From Clostridia bacterium (GTDB taxonomy: Bacteria > Bacillota > Clostridia > Lachnospirales > Lachnospiraceae): DNA of 41,493 bases. Below, in pieces: positions 26,892 through 34,671 of this stretch (its first letter is position 1; every line of letters starts with the position of its first letter). The stretch spans positions 1-41,493 of the forward strand of contig SAAB01000028.1 in NCBI GenBank assembly GCA_009929615.1, given 5' to 3'. Below the pieces are notes generated by a model that ran no database searches, was not told where the DNA came from, and saw only the letters and a list, made by a program, of their open reading frames with translations. The position numbers and the translations under genes are program-made.

Positions 26892-28604
26892 CTACTTGTT
26901 ATCCCCTTCCAGTATCGACCGTTTCAAATGATTCAGAGTTGCTTTTGTCGCCGCCGTTGTTTCCCCAAGAAGTCCTGCAATTTCCTGGGCAACCATCATC
27001 TGTTTATCGATAACCATCTGAGCTGCTTCTACTGTTTTTATTTTCAACTGATACTGATGTTCCAGTTCTTTTTCCTCATTTGTTATATCCTGCATAATAA
27101 CAAGTTCCGCATCCAGGCTGTCAATATAGACAATACTTAATAATACCGTCAATCCATAGGGTTCCATATCTACTTTGCGTCGATGTATGGACTGATGGGT
27201 TTCAAATACCTCTTCATAAGATGTATCGTCCATAAATTCAAAAATATACCGTCCAATGGCTTCCGTCCTTGAAATCCCGAAGATTTCTTCGGCTTTTCGG
27301 TTAAATTCTGTAATGGACATATCCTTCCGTATAACCATATTCGCATTCGGGGTTTCATCCAATACAAGATTCGACATGGACTGGGCCTGTTCAAAATTAT
27401 AAGGCAGGCACATCTCCAATTCTGCCTTACCCTGAAAAACGGCAATGGCTTTTTCACGGCAGCTTGTATATCCGCAGGCACTGCAATTCAATTCCTGATT
27501 TTTATTATATTTTCCGGTAGCTTTTAAAATTTCCTGAATCTGTGCTTCTGTTGGCAGTTTATCATTTTCTTTCCGGGAATAAAAAACTTTCTTCATAGCC
27601 ACATGCTTTGCTTCCTCTTCTGATTCCGCCGGAGCATACTCAATCTGATCCTCAATATGAAATCTGGCTCTGTATCTTGAAAAATCCATCTTTGAAGTTG
27701 CCGGTCCTTTAATACAGCCACCTTCACACATATTCATCTCAATAAAACAATTCTGAATCTCGCCGTCTTCCATGGCATCCAAAAGTTCCCGGCAGTTTTC
27801 GATACCATCTACAAATAACTTCCGATATTTCTCCGGTTTATCTGTAACCATAACAGACTGAATGACGCCACGGCTGATTGGGTAAAGACGGTTAATCTTC
27901 GGGTCAGGATTTGCCATTGGACGTGATTCACACTCGCTTAGGACAATCCCCTCTTCCTGCATCCATTCCTTAAGTTCACCAAAATGAATCACCGCATCCA
28001 CAGCTCCCTCGGTACGTTCATCTTCCTCGGCTTCTTCTTTTTTAGCTATACACGGTCCAAGAAATACAACCTTTGTATCCGGTCCATATATTTCCTTAAT
28101 CAAACGGCCATGAGCTACCATTGGAGAAACCACCGGAGCCATAAAATGCACCAAAGACGGATAATACTTTTCAATCAAATCATTTACACTCGGGCAGCAG
28201 GTCGTAATAATGTTCTTCATTTCTCCGGCTTCAAGCAACCGGGCATATTCTCCTGTAACCAGAGCTGCCCCCTCTGCTGTTTCCCGGACTGCTGCAAAAC
28301 CAAGCCTCATTAAACCGTCTACAACCTGTCCCGGCATTTTATAATCCATAATACCCAGATAAGATGGTGCAATCGAAACAACAACCTTTTCTCCCGAACT
28401 TATGTAGTGTTTCACCTGCTCTAAATCACTGACAAAGGTTTTTGCATTTTGAGGACAGACCTCCAAACACTTTCCACACAGAACACAATACTCCTTCATA
28501 ATCTCTGCCTGGGCATTCTTTACCCTTATTGCTTTGACCGAACAGGAACGAATGCATTTATAACAATGTTTACAGCTTGCATTTTTAAAATCAATGATTT
28601 TCAT
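26892..28604 (-). CDS. PAS-containing sensory [FeFe] hydrogenase (HfsB/HydS-like, group C)
   Basis: A 570-residue protein. Two N-terminal [4Fe-4S] motifs (Cys 11, 14, 17, 21 and 40, 43, 46, 50) are followed by an H-cluster domain. Its loops read TTCCPSV, LGPCIAKKEE and NMCEGGCIKGP: all cluster cysteines appear present, but the catalytic Trp and Met positions of HydA are changed. A Fe-S domain follows (CSACGYTSCREKA...GKAELEMC, about 390-410), then a PAS domain (about 425-530) and a C-terminal helix. This order matches group C sensory hydrogenases, thought to sense H2 or redox rather than turn it over. ATG at 28604 has GGGGG 5 bases upstream; the upstream in-frame ATG at 28652 falls in a spacer hairpin region. 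Confidence 0.9.
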   Translation of the reverse strand: MKIIDFKNASCKHCYKCIRSCSVKAIRVKNAQAEIMKEYCVLCGKCLEVCPQNAKTFVSDLEQVKHYISSGEKVVVSIAPSYLGIMDYKMPGQVVDGLMRLGFAAVRETAEGAALVTGEYARLLEAGEMKNIITTCCPSVNDLIEKYYPSLVHFMAPVVSPMVAHGRLIKEIYGPDTKVVFLGPCIAKKEEAEEDERTEGAVDAVIHFGELKEWMQEEGIVLSECESRPMANPDPKINRLYPISRGVIQSVMVTDKPEKYRKLFVDGIENCRELLDAMEDGEIQNCFIEMNMCEGGCIKGPATSKMDFSRYRARFHIEDQIEYAPAESEEEAKHVAMKKVFYSRKENDKLPTEAQIQEILKATGKYNKNQELNCSACGYTSCREKAIAVFQGKAELEMCLPYNFEQAQSMSNLVLDETPNANMVIRKDMSITEFNRKAEEIFGISRTEAIGRYIFEFMDDTSYEEVFETHQSIHRRKVDMEPYGLTVLLSIVYIDSLDAELVIMQDITNEEKELEHQYQLKIKTVEAAQMVIDKQMMVAQEIAGLLGETTAATKATLNHLKRSILEGDNK

Positions 28605-28638
28605 AGTTTCCCCCACTGTCTTTTCTATAACTGAAGAA

Positions 28639-28664
28639 GTCCCGCCCGACACTGCGGACAGGAC
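28639..28664 (-). terminator. Hairpin between hydA and the sensory hydrogenase gene
   Basis: A 10-base GC-rich stem (GTCCTGTCCG with CGGGCGGGAC, wobbles included) around a 6-base loop, in the 76-base spacer. It is followed by TTCTTC, not a clean T tract. It may be a partial terminator or an mRNA-stabilising 3' end that lowers sensor relative to enzyme. Confidence 0.45.
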
Positions 28665-28680
28665 CCCTTACCTGATTCTA

Positions 28681-30426
28681 CTAATTATTAATGCTTCGTT
28701 TTACATAGGATGTATGAAGTACTTCATGTGCCTTATGGCTTCCCGGCTCTTTGAAATACTCTTCATAAACTTTCTTAATTGATGGATTCTCATGAGATTT
28801 ACGAATTACCTTTGCCTCGTCATTCTTATAAAGGACTTTGGCACGAACGGCCTGAACATCCACCGTATTACGGACCATACCCGATACCTGTGGCTGTCCG
28901 CCGCCATTAACACATCCACCCGGACATCCCATAATCTCAATAAAATGATAGTCTGCTTCCCCTGACTTAATCTTCTCCAAAAGCGTTTTTGCATTGCCAA
29001 GTCCGGAAGCCACAGCTACTTTCACATCCATGCCTGCCACATTATAGGATGCTTCTTTAATACCTTTCGTTCCACGAACCTCATTAAACTCAAGATTCTG
29101 AAGGCTTTCCCCACTCAGAGTTTCTACTGCTGTACGAAGGGCCGCTTCCATAACGCCGCCTGTCGCACCAAAGATAACACCTGCACCTGTGGATTCACCA
29201 AGTGGATCATCAAATTCTTCGTCTGGCAGTTCGTTAAAACGAATACCCAGTCGTTTAATCATTCTTGCCAATTCCCGGGTTGTCATCGCATAATCCACAT
29301 CCGGTACACCGGCGGCACTCTGGTCAGGCCGGCCAATTTCAAATTTCTTTGCTGTACACGGCATGATACTTACGCTGACAATCTTCTTAGGGTCTATGCC
29401 CATCTTCTCTGCATAATAAGTCTTCAGCACTGCTCCAAACATCTGCTGAGGTGATTTACAGGTCGAAAGATGTTCTGTCATGTCCGGAAAATAATGCTCA
29501 CAGTATTTAATCCAACCCGGAGAACAAGATGTAATCATTGGCAGAACACCACCATTCTGTACCCGGTCAAGAAATTCATGTGCTTCTTCCATAATTGTCA
29601 AATCTGCACTGAAATCTGTATCAAATACTTTATCAAAGCCCATTCTCCGAAGAGCTGCTGCCATCTTACCTTCTACATCAGTCCCCATCGGATATCCGAA
29701 TTCTTCACCAAGAGCAGCTCGTACTGAAGGCGCTGTCTGAACACAGACATATTTGTCCGGGTCAGCAATGGCTGCCAGAACATCATCTATATAGTCTTTC
29801 TCGCGCAAAGCTCCTGTTGGACAGACAGCAATACACTGACCGCAGGATACACAGCTTGTTTCACCAAGACCCATATTAAACGCAGAACCAATATAGGTTT
29901 TAAAACCTCGTTCATTGGCACCAATAACACCGATGCCCTGAACCTTTTCACAAACTGCTACACAACGGCGGCAAAGAATACACTTACTATTATCACGAAT
30001 CATATGCACTGCGGATGTATCAATTTCTGACTCCAGCATCTCTCCATCATAACGATGTTCGTCCGTAACACCCAGTTCCCGACAGAGCTGCTGCAGCTCA
30101 CAATTACCACTGCGTACGCAGGATAAACACTCTTTTTTATGATTTGACAAAAGCAGTTCCAAGGTCTGCTTTCTTGATTCTAAAACCTTCGGTGTAGATG
30201 TCCACACCTCCATACCTTCGTTAATTGGATAAACACAGGCTGTAACCAGCGTTCTTGCCCCTTTTACCTCAACTACACACATGCGGCATGCACCGATTTC
30301 ATTAATTTCTTTCAAATAACATAAGGTAGGAATTTCTATATGTGCCAGTCTGGCGGCTTCAAGTATGGTAGAGCCATCCGGGGCAGTCACATTTATACCA
30401 TTAATCTTAATTGTAATATCGCCCAT
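28681..30426 (-). CDS. hydA: NAD-linked, bifurcating-type [FeFe] hydrogenase catalytic subunit
   Basis: A 581-residue M3-type enzyme for 2H+ + 2e- to H2. In order: an N-terminal plant-type [2Fe-2S] domain (CYLKEINEIGACRMC...TAC), a His-ligated [4Fe-4S] motif (HKKECLSCVRSGNC), two ferredoxin [4Fe-4S] motifs (CILCRRCVAVC; CVSCGQCIAVCPTGA), the H-cluster domain with loops TSCSPGW, MPCTAKKFE and MGCPGGCVNGGG, and a small-subunit-like C-terminus. The first loop has Ser where many enzymes have a second Cys, a variant I recall from HndD-type bifurcating enzymes. With HydB and HydC it should oxidise NADH and ferredoxin together. ATG at 30426 has GGAGGG 7 bases upstream; it overlaps nothing essential of hydB. 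Confidence 0.95.
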   Translation of the reverse strand: MGDITIKINGINVTAPDGSTILEAARLAHIEIPTLCYLKEINEIGACRMCVVEVKGARTLVTACVYPINEGMEVWTSTPKVLESRKQTLELLLSNHKKECLSCVRSGNCELQQLCRELGVTDEHRYDGEMLESEIDTSAVHMIRDNSKCILCRRCVAVCEKVQGIGVIGANERGFKTYIGSAFNMGLGETSCVSCGQCIAVCPTGALREKDYIDDVLAAIADPDKYVCVQTAPSVRAALGEEFGYPMGTDVEGKMAAALRRMGFDKVFDTDFSADLTIMEEAHEFLDRVQNGGVLPMITSCSPGWIKYCEHYFPDMTEHLSTCKSPQQMFGAVLKTYYAEKMGIDPKKIVSVSIMPCTAKKFEIGRPDQSAAGVPDVDYAMTTRELARMIKRLGIRFNELPDEEFDDPLGESTGAGVIFGATGGVMEAALRTAVETLSGESLQNLEFNEVRGTKGIKEASYNVAGMDVKVAVASGLGNAKTLLEKIKSGEADYHFIEIMGCPGGCVNGGGQPQVSGMVRNTVDVQAVRAKVLYKNDEAKVIRKSHENPSIKKVYEEYFKEPGSHKAHEVLHTSYVKRSINN

Positions 30427-30440
30427 TTTTTCGCCCTCCA

Positions 30441-32231
30441 CTACTCTTTATAAATTGCATCAAAGCGGCATTTTTCCATACATGCACCGCACTTAATACA
30501 TTTATCCTGATGAATCATATGAGGTTCCTTGACTTTACCCTCGATTGCACCTGCCGGACAGGTTCTTGCACACAATGTACAGCCACGACACTTATCTGCA
30601 TCAATATGATAGGACAGAAGTGCTTTACAGACGCCGGCTGGACATTTCTTATCCACAACATGAGCTACATACTCATCCCGGAAATAACGGAGTGTAGACA
30701 ATACCGGATTCGGTGCTGTCTGGCCAAGGCCACAGAGTGCATTTTCCTTAATATAATAAGCCAATTCTTCCAGACGGTCCAAATCTTCCAATGTTCCTTG
30801 GCCGTTGGTAATCTTCTCGAGAATCTCATACATACGTTTTGTTCCTACACGGCAAGGTGTACATTTACCGCAGGATTCATCAACTGTAAACTCGAGGAAG
30901 AACTTGGCAATATCAACCATACAGTTGTCTTCATCCATAACAATCAGACCACCGGAACCCATCATGGAACCGATTTCAATCAGATTATCATAATCAATAG
31001 GAATATCAAAATGTTCTAACGGAATACATCCACCGGAAGGTCCGCCTGTCTGAGCCGCTTTAAACTTCTTGCCATTCGGGATACCGCCGCCGATTTCTTC
31101 AATAATCGTGCGAAGGGTTGTTCCCATAGGGACCTCTACGAGTCCCGTATTATTAATCTTTCCTCCGAGAGCAAAGACCTTTGTTCCTTTTGACTTCTCA
31201 GTTCCCATGGAGGAAAACCAGTCGGCTCCCTTTAAGATGATCTGAGGAATATTTGCATAGGTTTCAACATTATTTAAAATCGTTGGGCTTGCAAACAAAC
31301 CTTTGACTGCCGGGAACGGTGGTCTTGGTCTTGGTTCGCCCCGGTTTCCTTCAATAGAAACCATCAAGGCTGTTTCTTCACCACAGACAAAAGCACCTGC
31401 TCCTAAGCGCAAATCAATGTCAAAGTCAAAACCTGTATTAAATATATTTTTACCTAGCAGACCATATTCTCTGGCTTGACCTATAGCGATCTTCAAACGT
31501 TGTACAGCAATCGGATATTCTGCCCGGACATAAATATAACCCTGATTGGAACCTATCGCATAACCGGCAATGGCCATGGCCTCCAACACAACATGTGGAT
31601 CTCCTTCCAGTACAGAACGGTCCATAAACGCTCCCGGGTCACCTTCATCCGCATTACAGCACACATACTTCTGTACTTCACCCCGGTTTGAAGACGCAAA
31701 TTTCCATTTCAAACCTGTCGGGAATCCGGCGCCACCTCGTCCTCGTATACCACTATCCAGAATCGTCTGGATAACTTCATCCGGTGTCATCTCTGTAAGA
31801 ACCCGGCCCAAAGCTTCGTAGCCATTGGTTCCTATATATTCATCAATGCTTTCCGGATTAATAACACCACAATTTCTAAGTGCTATACGATGCTGTTTCT
31901 TATAAAAATCCGTCTCATTCAGGGATTTAATTCCCTCATCTGTCAAAGTCTCATCATAAACAAGCCGTTTTACAACGCGACCCTTTAATAAGTGTTCACT
32001 GACAATCTCCGGTATATCCTCTTCCTTAACCATGGAATAGAATACAGCATCCGGATAAACGACCATAATCGGTCCCAAAGCACATAAGCCGTGGCATCCT
32101 GTCTGTACAATGGATATCTCGTTGCTCAGGCCCTGTTCTTCTATCTCTTTTTTTAATGCTTCCAAAATTCTCTGGCTGCCGGAGGAAGTACATCCCGTTC
32201 CGCCGCAAACCAAAACGTGGGCACGATACAT
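30441..32231 (-). CDS. hydB: HydB, NADH-binding flavoprotein subunit (NuoF-like)
   Basis: A 596-residue protein. The N-terminal thioredoxin-like [2Fe-2S] domain (about 1-95) has CGGTGCTSSGS and QTGCHGLCALGP. The NuoF core has the NADH loop GRGGAGFPTGLKW, the FMN region GEETALMVSIEGNRGE, and the [4Fe-4S] motif CGKCTPCRVGTKRM. The C-terminal two-cluster ferredoxin has CRGCTLCARTCPAGA and CIKCGACMEKC. It is the electron entry and likely bifurcation subunit of HydABC: it takes electrons from NADH and passes them to HydA. AGGAGG lies 7 bases before the ATG, the same layout as the upstream [2Fe-2S] gene. Confidence 0.95.
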   Translation of the reverse strand: MYRAHVLVCGGTGCTSSGSQRILEALKKEIEEQGLSNEISIVQTGCHGLCALGPIMVVYPDAVFYSMVKEEDIPEIVSEHLLKGRVVKRLVYDETLTDEGIKSLNETDFYKKQHRIALRNCGVINPESIDEYIGTNGYEALGRVLTEMTPDEVIQTILDSGIRGRGGAGFPTGLKWKFASSNRGEVQKYVCCNADEGDPGAFMDRSVLEGDPHVVLEAMAIAGYAIGSNQGYIYVRAEYPIAVQRLKIAIGQAREYGLLGKNIFNTGFDFDIDLRLGAGAFVCGEETALMVSIEGNRGEPRPRPPFPAVKGLFASPTILNNVETYANIPQIILKGADWFSSMGTEKSKGTKVFALGGKINNTGLVEVPMGTTLRTIIEEIGGGIPNGKKFKAAQTGGPSGGCIPLEHFDIPIDYDNLIEIGSMMGSGGLIVMDEDNCMVDIAKFFLEFTVDESCGKCTPCRVGTKRMYEILEKITNGQGTLEDLDRLEELAYYIKENALCGLGQTAPNPVLSTLRYFRDEYVAHVVDKKCPAGVCKALLSYHIDADKCRGCTLCARTCPAGAIEGKVKEPHMIHQDKCIKCGACMEKCRFDAIYKE

Positions 32232-32246
32232 GCTGCTACCTCCTAT

Positions 32247-32621
32247 TTATAATTTTGTTGTTTCATTCAATGTATATTTTGTGAGTACGTGGCCTCTTAT
32301 TAAATGCTGCTCCAGCATCTCCAGTGCTTTCTCTGGATTCATCTTCACATAGGTCACTTTTTCTTTACCTGGTTCTAATACTTCAACAATTGGTTCAAAC
32401 TGGCAAAGTCCGATGCATCCTGTCTGTGTTACCACGATATTGGTCAATCCCTTTTTTTGTACCTCATCGGATAACGTATTTAACACCGGTCTTGCTCCGC
32501 TGGCAATACCGCAGGTTGCCATACCCACGATAACCCTTGTCTGACTTTCATCTTCAGAGCGATACCCGATTTTCCCCTGCATCTTCTCTCGAATAGCCTT
32601 TAATTCTTCAAGTGACTTCAT
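32247..32621 (-). CDS. Thioredoxin-like [2Fe-2S] ferredoxin
   Basis: A 124-residue protein with cysteines in ATCGIASGA and QTGCIGLCQFEP, the thioredoxin-like [2Fe-2S] pattern. It resembles the N-terminal domain of HydB next door, including the tail (LIRGHVLTKYTLNET here, LLKGRVVKRLVYDET in HydB), so the two probably arose by duplication. It probably carries electrons within or to the hydrogenase complex. ATG at 32621 has AGGAGG 7 bases upstream; the in-frame ATG at 32678 would add 19 residues overlapping the previous gene. It sits 15 bases before hydB. Confidence 0.88.
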   Translation of the reverse strand: MKSLEELKAIREKMQGKIGYRSEDESQTRVIVGMATCGIASGARPVLNTLSDEVQKKGLTNIVVTQTGCIGLCQFEPIVEVLEPGKEKVTYVKMNPEKALEMLEQHLIRGHVLTKYTLNETTKL

Positions 32622-32637
32622 ATTGCTACCTCCTATT

Positions 32638-33195
32638 TCACAGAATGACGCCGCCATCCACTTCCCGCTTATTCTCACTTAAATATTCCCGTATATATTC
32701 AGATACTTCTGGTATATCTAACGGAATCCCGCCCAGAATTTCTTTCATCTGCCGGGTATCCAGAATGAACTCCCGCTCATCGTATCGATAAACATATCTG
32801 AAATCTATATCCCCATGACACTGTATCAGCGTATAAATCGTACTGTTAATATCCCCCAAAGGCATCCGGTCTATATGGTCCAGCACAAACTCTGCATAAA
32901 CCACAGTTCCTTCGTTGACTTTAGAATCAATATGAAAACTACCGCCTGTACTCAATGCCGCCTGTTTAAAAAAAGGTACTCCAAGTCCTACTTTTCTCGT
33001 TGTCCGAGTCGTAAAAAAAGGATCCTCCACATGGGCAAGCTGTTCTTCATTCATGCCACAGCCATCATCGCGAATCGTCACATATAACCTGTCTGCCTTC
33101 GTGTCTGCACAGACTGTAATTTCGACGAATGAAGCCTTTGCATGGGTGGAATTCTCCGCCACATCAAGAATATTTAATGAAATTTCTGTCATCAT
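32638..33195 (-). CDS. GHKL (HATPase_c) protein of the hydrogenase operon
   Basis: A 185-residue protein. Residues about 1-110 form a GHKL ATP-binding domain: N box LNILDVAENSTHA, G1 box DDGCGM, and the F/G2 region DPFFTTRTTRKVGLG. There is no histidine phosphoacceptor domain and no sensor or membrane region, so it is not an ordinary histidine kinase. Residues about 111-185 are a C-terminal extension without a recognised fold. Such ATPases occur in clostridial hyd operons between hydC and hydB. Function is unknown; it may be a serine kinase or an assembly ATPase. The start is not backed by a clear ribosome site, and translation may be coupled to hydC 10 bases upstream. Confidence 0.82.
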   Translation of the reverse strand: MMTEISLNILDVAENSTHAKASFVEITVCADTKADRLYVTIRDDGCGMNEEQLAHVEDPFFTTRTTRKVGLGVPFFKQAALSTGGSFHIDSKVNEGTVVYAEFVLDHIDRMPLGDINSTIYTLIQCHGDIDFRYVYRYDEREFILDTRQMKEILGGIPLDIPEVSEYIREYLSENKREVDGGVIL

Positions 33196-33204
33196 AATGG
33201 ATGA

Positions 33205-33699
33205 TTACTCATACTTTCCTAAAATACCTTCGATGTCGTCTACTGACAATCGACCGTAAACTTCATCATTAACCATCATAACCGGTGCAAGACCGCATGC
33301 TCCTACACACCGACAGGCATCCAAAGAAAACTTTCCATCAGGTGTACATTCCCCGCCAACGATTCCTAAAAGTTCCATAAGTTTATTATAGATATCTCCA
33401 GAACCTTTAACATAGCAGGCCGTTCCCAGACAGACTGAAATCTGATACCGTCCCTTTGGACTAAGTGCGAACTGTGAATAAAAGGTTGCAACACCATAAA
33501 TCTTTTCTAACGGCACGTGAAGTTCATCTGAAATCATCGTCTGAACTTCAATAGGCAAATACCCATAAATCTCCTGGGCCTTTTGCATAATAGGCATCAA
33601 TGAGCCTTTTTCATTCTCAATCTCATGAATGGCTGAGAGCAGTGCCGCTTTCTGCTCTCCCGTTCCGTCAAAAGGAACACCTTGCTTTTTTATTTCCAA
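33205..33699 (-). CDS. hydC: HydC, NuoE-like [2Fe-2S] subunit
   Basis: A 164-residue thioredoxin-like ferredoxin. It has the helical NuoE N-terminus (MPIMQKAQEIYGYLP; GVATFYSQF), then cysteines in CLGTACYVKG and CRCVGACGLAP, giving the C-x4-C...C-x3-C pattern of NuoE. It is the third subunit of the HydABC hydrogenase. Start choice: a TTG at 33699 has AAGGAG 8 bases upstream; the GTG at 33708 overlaps that ribosome site and is less likely. It is the first gene of the minus-strand hydrogenase arm, behind an extended -10 promoter. Confidence 0.92.
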   Translation of the reverse strand: MEIKKQGVPFDGTGEQKAALLSAIHEIENEKGSLMPIMQKAQEIYGYLPIEVQTMISDELHVPLEKIYGVATFYSQFALSPKGRYQISVCLGTACYVKGSGDIYNKLMELLGIVGGECTPDGKFSLDACRCVGACGLAPVMMVNDEVYGRLSVDDIEGILGKYE

Positions 33700-33731
33700 A
33701 TCAATCACTCCTTACTAGAATCTGGTATCTT

Positions 33732-33740
33732 ATTATATCA
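33732..33740 (-). promoter_or_regulatory. Extended -10 promoter of the hydrogenase operon
   Basis: Minus strand TGATATAAT (33732-33740), an extended -10, with no good -35. It lies 33 bases before the hydC start and diverges from the promoter at 33781. Confidence 0.6.
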
Positions 33741-33780
33741 CCATTTCCTACAAACTTCTATATTTTTTGCCTGAATTTAT

Positions 33781-33809
33781 GTTCAACTTTACCAAATATA
33801 TGATATACT
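33781..33809 (+). promoter_or_regulatory. Promoter of the sensor arm
   Basis: GTTCAA (33781-33786), 17-base spacer, TATACT (33804-33809), 38 bases before the ATG at 33848. The two divergent -10 boxes are about 66 bases apart, so one regulator could act on both arms. Confidence 0.5.
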
Positions 33810-33847
33810 AAAACTAATTATTATGAATCCAAGTCAGGAGGTTAACT

Positions 33848-34204
33848 ATGACTGTTCAAGCTATCAAAGAATTATTGAATGCCCGTGTTTTAAATGGAGA
33901 GGATGCACTCCAGAATGAAGTTTTTACCGCCTGTGGTTCCGACATGATGAGCGATGTACTTGCCCATGTCAATGACCAGACCGTATTAATTTCAGGTCTA
34001 TGCAACCCTCAGGTTCTGCGCACAGCAGAGATGATGGATATCGTCTGTGTGATTATGGTTCGTGACAAACAGCCGGACCCTGGTATGATTCAGATGGCTA
34101 AAGACCGGAATATCTGTCTGCTTGCCACAGCCCTGCCTATGTTTACATCCTGTGGTCTGCTCTATAAAGCTGGATTACGGGGAGGTGCACGCATTGGAGA
34201 ATAG
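33848..34204 (+). CDS. DRTGG-like domain protein 1
   Basis: A 118-residue protein resembling the DRTGG domain, the non-catalytic domain also found in HprK N-termini and some phosphotransacetylases. Recognisable pieces: an N-terminal IKELLNARVLNG, the SDMMSDVLAHV helix, and a C-terminal ICLLATALPMFTSC. No catalytic domain is attached. It is paralogous to the protein at 36105. Members of this family sit next to hydrogenase genes in several clostridia; a ligand-binding or regulatory role is likely but unproven. AGGAGG lies 8 bases before the ATG. The next gene starts within 5 bases of its stop. Confidence 0.75.
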   Translation: MTVQAIKELLNARVLNGEDALQNEVFTACGSDMMSDVLAHVNDQTVLISGLCNPQVLRTAEMMDIVCVIMVRDKQPDPGMIQMAKDRNICLLATALPMFTSCGLLYKAGLRGGARIGE

Positions 34205-34208
34205 CATT

Positions 34209-34625
34209 ATGTCCCTAAAATATCACGTCACTCCGACAGACTTCACCCGCGCCGGTGAAGCCAGCAGCGATGTGAAGAATAAGCTGAAAAAGCTGGGCGT
34301 TTCTCCAGATATTGTACGTAAAGTTGCCATTGCCATGTACGAAGGCGAAATCAACATGGTCATCCATGCCAACGGCGGAGATATTAATGTTGATATCACT
34401 CCCGATGCCATTGTCATGCAGCTCAAGGATGTCGGTCCCGGCATTGTCGATATTGACAAAGCTATGCAGGCCGGTTATTCAACTGCCCCTGACGATGTCC
34501 GTTCCCTTGGCTTCGGCGCCGGGATGGGCCTTCCGAATATGAAAAAAAACTCAGATACCATGGATATTAAAACTGTACTCGGCCAGGGAACAACGGTCAC
34601 TATGACTGTAAACATGCCCGAATAG
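34209..34625 (+). CDS. RsbW-like anti-sigma/serine kinase-type ATPase
   Basis: A 138-residue GHKL ATPase of the anti-sigma regulatory type: N box MYEGEINMVIHANGG, G1 DVGPGI, and G2 FGAGMGLPNM. In RsbW/SpoIIAB relatives this fold phosphorylates a STAS protein and holds a sigma factor. Here it sits between a DRTGG-like protein and a sensory hydrogenase, with a SpoIIE-type phosphatase in the divergent arm. The kinase-phosphatase pair is thus complete, but no STAS or sigma gene is present. Start choice: ATG at 34209 (GGAG 9 bases upstream) or TTG at 34194 (GGGGAGG 8 bases upstream); both fit. Confidence 0.85.
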   Translation: MSLKYHVTPTDFTRAGEASSDVKNKLKKLGVSPDIVRKVAIAMYEGEINMVIHANGGDINVDITPDAIVMQLKDVGPGIVDIDKAMQAGYSTAPDDVRSLGFGAGMGLPNMKKNSDTMDIKTVLGQGTTVTMTVNMPE

Positions 34626-34671
34626 CGAACACCAACGCAAACTATTATAATAAAGAAAGGATGGTGAGCTC

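Noticed and set aside
30510-31019. Plus-strand ORF of 169 codons
   Set aside because: It lies antisense to hydB, and its cysteine pattern is a by-product of the conserved codons opposite.
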